Shown here: positions 62,398-64,000 of the stretch, in pieces
How the letters are laid out: each line of letters starts with the position of its first letter
Numbering within the stretch: position 1 is the stretch's first letter
Assembly (NCBI RefSeq): GCF_037023725.1
Contig: NZ_CP146077.1
Span: 320,001-384,000 of the forward strand
Source of the DNA: Pseudomonas bubulae
Lineage (GTDB): Bacteria > Pseudomonadota > Gammaproteobacteria > Pseudomonadales > Pseudomonadaceae
DNA length: 64,000 bases
Direction: 5' to 3'
The notes under the pieces: model-generated
Databases searched by the model: none
Seen by the model: the letters and a program-made list of their open reading frames with translations, nothing else
Told to the model about the DNA's origin: nothing
Made by a program: the position numbers and the translations under genes

Positions 62398-62976
62398 TCA
62401 GACCGCGCTCAACTCAATCACGCAACACAGCCCGGTTAGCGTGATTTCCAGCAACTCGCGATTGCCGCTTAGTTGCAGGCAGTCGTAGCGGCCCAGGTGT
62501 TCATGGCAGGTGTTACCCAGGCCAACATGCACCTGCTCGCCCGCACTGAACACCAATACGGTCTGCGCCGAACTGAACAGGCGTTGCGGGACGGTTGCAT
62601 CCAGCCATTGCAGACGTGCTGCGTAGCGCTGCGGGGCGTAGATCAGGTTGAAGTCACGGATCGGCCCATCAATCAGGGTGCAGGAGACGGTGCTTTCACC
62701 CTTGAACGCATATGCATCAAAGGGTAACAGTGCCCGCGTGCTCGCCCCGTCAACTTGCAAGTTCATGCCCGCGCCTTGCAGCACGCTGATAATCCGCTGA
62801 TAACCCTCAAAACGCGAAAAGCCACCTGATTCGCCAATATCGGCAATCGACAGGCGCCAGCCAAAACCGACAAGGCCTTCACCTGCGTCACGGGTGATTT
62901 CTTCAGTGCTGCCGCCGCCGTTTTTCCACGGCATGCGTGGATAATCGACGGCACGTAAAACAACGGGCTGGCTCAT
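62398..62976 (-). CDS. hutD: HutD family protein
   Basis: A 192-residue bicupin-type protein (VVLRAVDYPRMPWKNGGGSTEEITR, GFGWRLSIADIGESGGFSRFEGYQRIISVLQG). In P. fluorescens SBW25, HutD is reported to limit the upper level of hut expression; the mechanism is thought to involve binding a pathway metabolite. The ATG overlaps the hutC stop (ATGA), so the pair is co-translated. Confidence 0.9.
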   Translation of the reverse strand: MSQPVVLRAVDYPRMPWKNGGGSTEEITRDAGEGLVGFGWRLSIADIGESGGFSRFEGYQRIISVLQGAGMNLQVDGASTRALLPFDAYAFKGESTVSCTLIDGPIRDFNLIYAPQRYAARLQWLDATVPQRLFSSAQTVLVFSAGEQVHVGLGNTCHEHLGRYDCLQLSGNRELLEITLTGLCCVIELSAV

Positions 62977-63722
62977 TTATTGAAGCGTCCTTCAAGACGA
63001 TGACGGGAACCGGGGTGGATCAGCCGGGCGGCGGTCACAGGCTGACGGCCCGACCAGGTGCGGCGGCGAATCAGCAGGCACGGCTCGCCTGGCTCGATTT
63101 GCAGCAACTTGCACTCTTTGGGGTCAGCCAGAATCGCTTCGACCACATGCTCGCCTTCGGTCAGCGGAGCGACCTGAGACAAATAGGCATACGGTGTTTG
63201 CAGGGTGAAATCCTGCTTGAGGTAGTCCGGCGCCACCTGTGCATTCACGAAACGGTCCTCGATTTGCACGGCAATCCCGTTTTCGTAATGCACGATCAGG
63301 GAATGAAAGACCTTTTGCCCTTCACGCATATCGAGCACGGCGGCGCGTTCCGAGCCGGCCATTTCTTCACCCAGGCTGATGACCTTGCAGGTGTGAGTGT
63401 GCCCGCGGGCAGCAATTTCATCAGCGATGTTGTTGACTTCAAACAGCGCGGACTGTGTCTTGGGCTCGGCCACAAAGGTACCGACACCCTGCATGCGCAC
63501 CAGCAAGCCGTCGGCGGTCATTTCACGCAGCGCACGGTTGATGGTCATGCGGCTGAAACCCAACTGGGTCACCAGTTCGCTTTCAGATGGCACACGGTAA
63601 TGCGGCGGCCAGTTTCCACTCTGGATCTGTTGAGTGATCATTTGCTTTACGCGGGCGTAAAGCGGGGCCGGGCTGTCGCCCATGTGGGCGGCCAGCGGGG
63701 ACACGACAGGCGGAGTCGACAC
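62973..63722 (-). CDS. hutC: HutC, GntR-family repressor of histidine utilisation
   Basis: Represses hut genes; urocanate is the known inducer. The GTG at 63722 gives MSTPPVVSPLAAHMGDSPAPLY with AAGGA 6 bases upstream. Longer in-frame reading would cross the operator and the hutF start. The 249-residue protein has an N-terminal winged helix (about 18-85, LYARVKQMITQQIQSGNWPPHYRVPSESELVTQLGFSRMTINRAL) and a C-terminal UTRA ligand domain. Divergent from hutF. Confidence 0.95.
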   Translation of the reverse strand: MSTPPVVSPLAAHMGDSPAPLYARVKQMITQQIQSGNWPPHYRVPSESELVTQLGFSRMTINRALREMTADGLLVRMQGVGTFVAEPKTQSALFEVNNIADEIAARGHTHTCKVISLGEEMAGSERAAVLDMREGQKVFHSLIVHYENGIAVQIEDRFVNAQVAPDYLKQDFTLQTPYAYLSQVAPLTEGEHVVEAILADPKECKLLQIEPGEPCLLIRRRTWSGRQPVTAARLIHPGSRHRLEGRFNK

Positions 63723-63791
63723 AGGCAATCCTTGTTCATGAGTAAAGGGCGTAGCTTGCCGGAGTTTACCGGGCAGGCAAACGTCTGTATA

Positions 63792-63801
63792 TGTATATAC
63801 A
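63792..63801. promoter_or_regulatory. HutC operator in the hutC/hutF gap
   Basis: Perfect palindrome TGTATATACA within a longer TATA-rich stretch (63786-63802), 28 bases before the hutF ATG and 70 before the hutC start. The position suits autorepression of hutCD and repression of hutF. Confidence 0.75.
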
Positions 63802-63828
63802 AATAACAAGCTTTGGGGTACCGAACCG

Positions 63829-64000
63829 ATGTCTGTCTTCTTTGCCGAGCGCGCCCTGCTACCGACTGGCTGGTCTGCCAATGTCCGAATCGAGGTGGGT
63901 GCCGATGGTCGCCTGACACAAATTACAGCCAATGCCGACGCGCACGGGGCAGAACGTTTGAGCGGCCCGCTGTTGCCGGGCATGCCGAATCTGCACTCTC
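63829..64000 (+). CDS. hutF: Formimidoylglutamate deiminase HutF (N-terminal part, runs off the window)
   Basis: HutF converts formimidoylglutamate to N-formylglutamate and ammonia, the step before HutG. Only 57 codons are present. They read MSVFFAERALLPTGWSANVRI..., reaching LSGPLLPGMPNLHS, the usual lead-in to the metal-binding HxH motif of this amidohydrolase family. The divergent position next to hutC is the standard Pseudomonas arrangement. Confidence 0.93.
   Translation, partial: MSVFFAERALLPTGWSANVRIEVGADGRLTQITANADAHGAERLSGPLLPGMPNLHS

Overview
The window is chromosomal DNA from a Pseudomonas, most likely of the P. fluorescens lineage. Three things point there: near-complete gene-order agreement with the ponA-hslVU-ubiEJB-hisIE-tatABC-opgGH-hut stretch known from Pseudomonas chromosomes, GC-rich coding sequence, and many copies of the GTGGGAGCGGGCTTGCTCGCGA palindromic repeats (REP/REPIN) typical of this group. 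No tRNA, rRNA, insertion sequence, prophage or CRISPR array was seen.

Layout. 1-4249 (minus): gspC-gspD-gspE-gspF of a type II secretion operon, with gspE broken by a one-base frameshift, preceded by a 650-base AT-rich gap. 4904-12101 (minus): hemE, then gltB-gltD (glutamate synthase). 12434-19785 (minus): pilM-pilN-pilO-pilP-pilQ, aroK, aroB and a DamX-like SPOR protein. 19988-22414 (plus): ponA. 22473-24503 (minus): a class 3 lipase that looks like an insertion into an otherwise conserved block. 24750-27261 (minus): maeB, a staphylococcal-type nuclease, rpmE. 27476-34982 (plus): priA, argS, an FtsN-like SPOR protein, hslV-hslU behind a sigma-32-type promoter, and a DUF971 protein. 35146-36234 (minus): phaF and a small PHA-system protein. 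The phaC1-phaZ-phaC2-phaD and phaI genes usually found here are missing, and a REP-like inverted repeat sits at the junction. 36341-42380 (plus): ubiE-ubiJ-ubiB, hisI-hisE, tatA-tatB-tatC, rsmE. 42560-46141 (plus): two tandem chemoreceptors, the second with about half the sensor domain of the first, each behind a candidate FliA promoter. 46203-48761 (minus): a polar amino-acid ABC transporter. 49046-53321 (minus): opgG-opgH. 53553-54958 (minus): dtd and pip. 55179-63722 (minus): hutC-hutD, hutU, hutH, hutT, hutI, hutG, with divergent hutF starting at 63829.

How the parts connect. The hut cluster is a complete route from histidine to glutamate: HutH, HutU, HutI, then HutF/HutG. It is repressed by HutC, whose likely operators lie in front of hutU and in the hutC/hutF gap. 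The hutU operator overlaps a well-spaced sigma-54 promoter. GltBD, the amino-acid ABC transporter and the alpha-ketoglutarate-type chemoreceptor fit the same carbon/nitrogen theme. The other genes are housekeeping: cell wall and division (ponA, DamX-like, FtsN-like, opgGH), ubiquinone (ubiEJB), Tat export, haem (hemE), shikimate (aroK, aroB) and proteolysis (hslVU).

No clearly new multi-gene system was found. The best leads are the lipase between ponA and maeB, the reduced pha locus, the remodelled receptor pair, the gspE lesion, the shortened PilM/PilQ, and three families of palindromic repeats.
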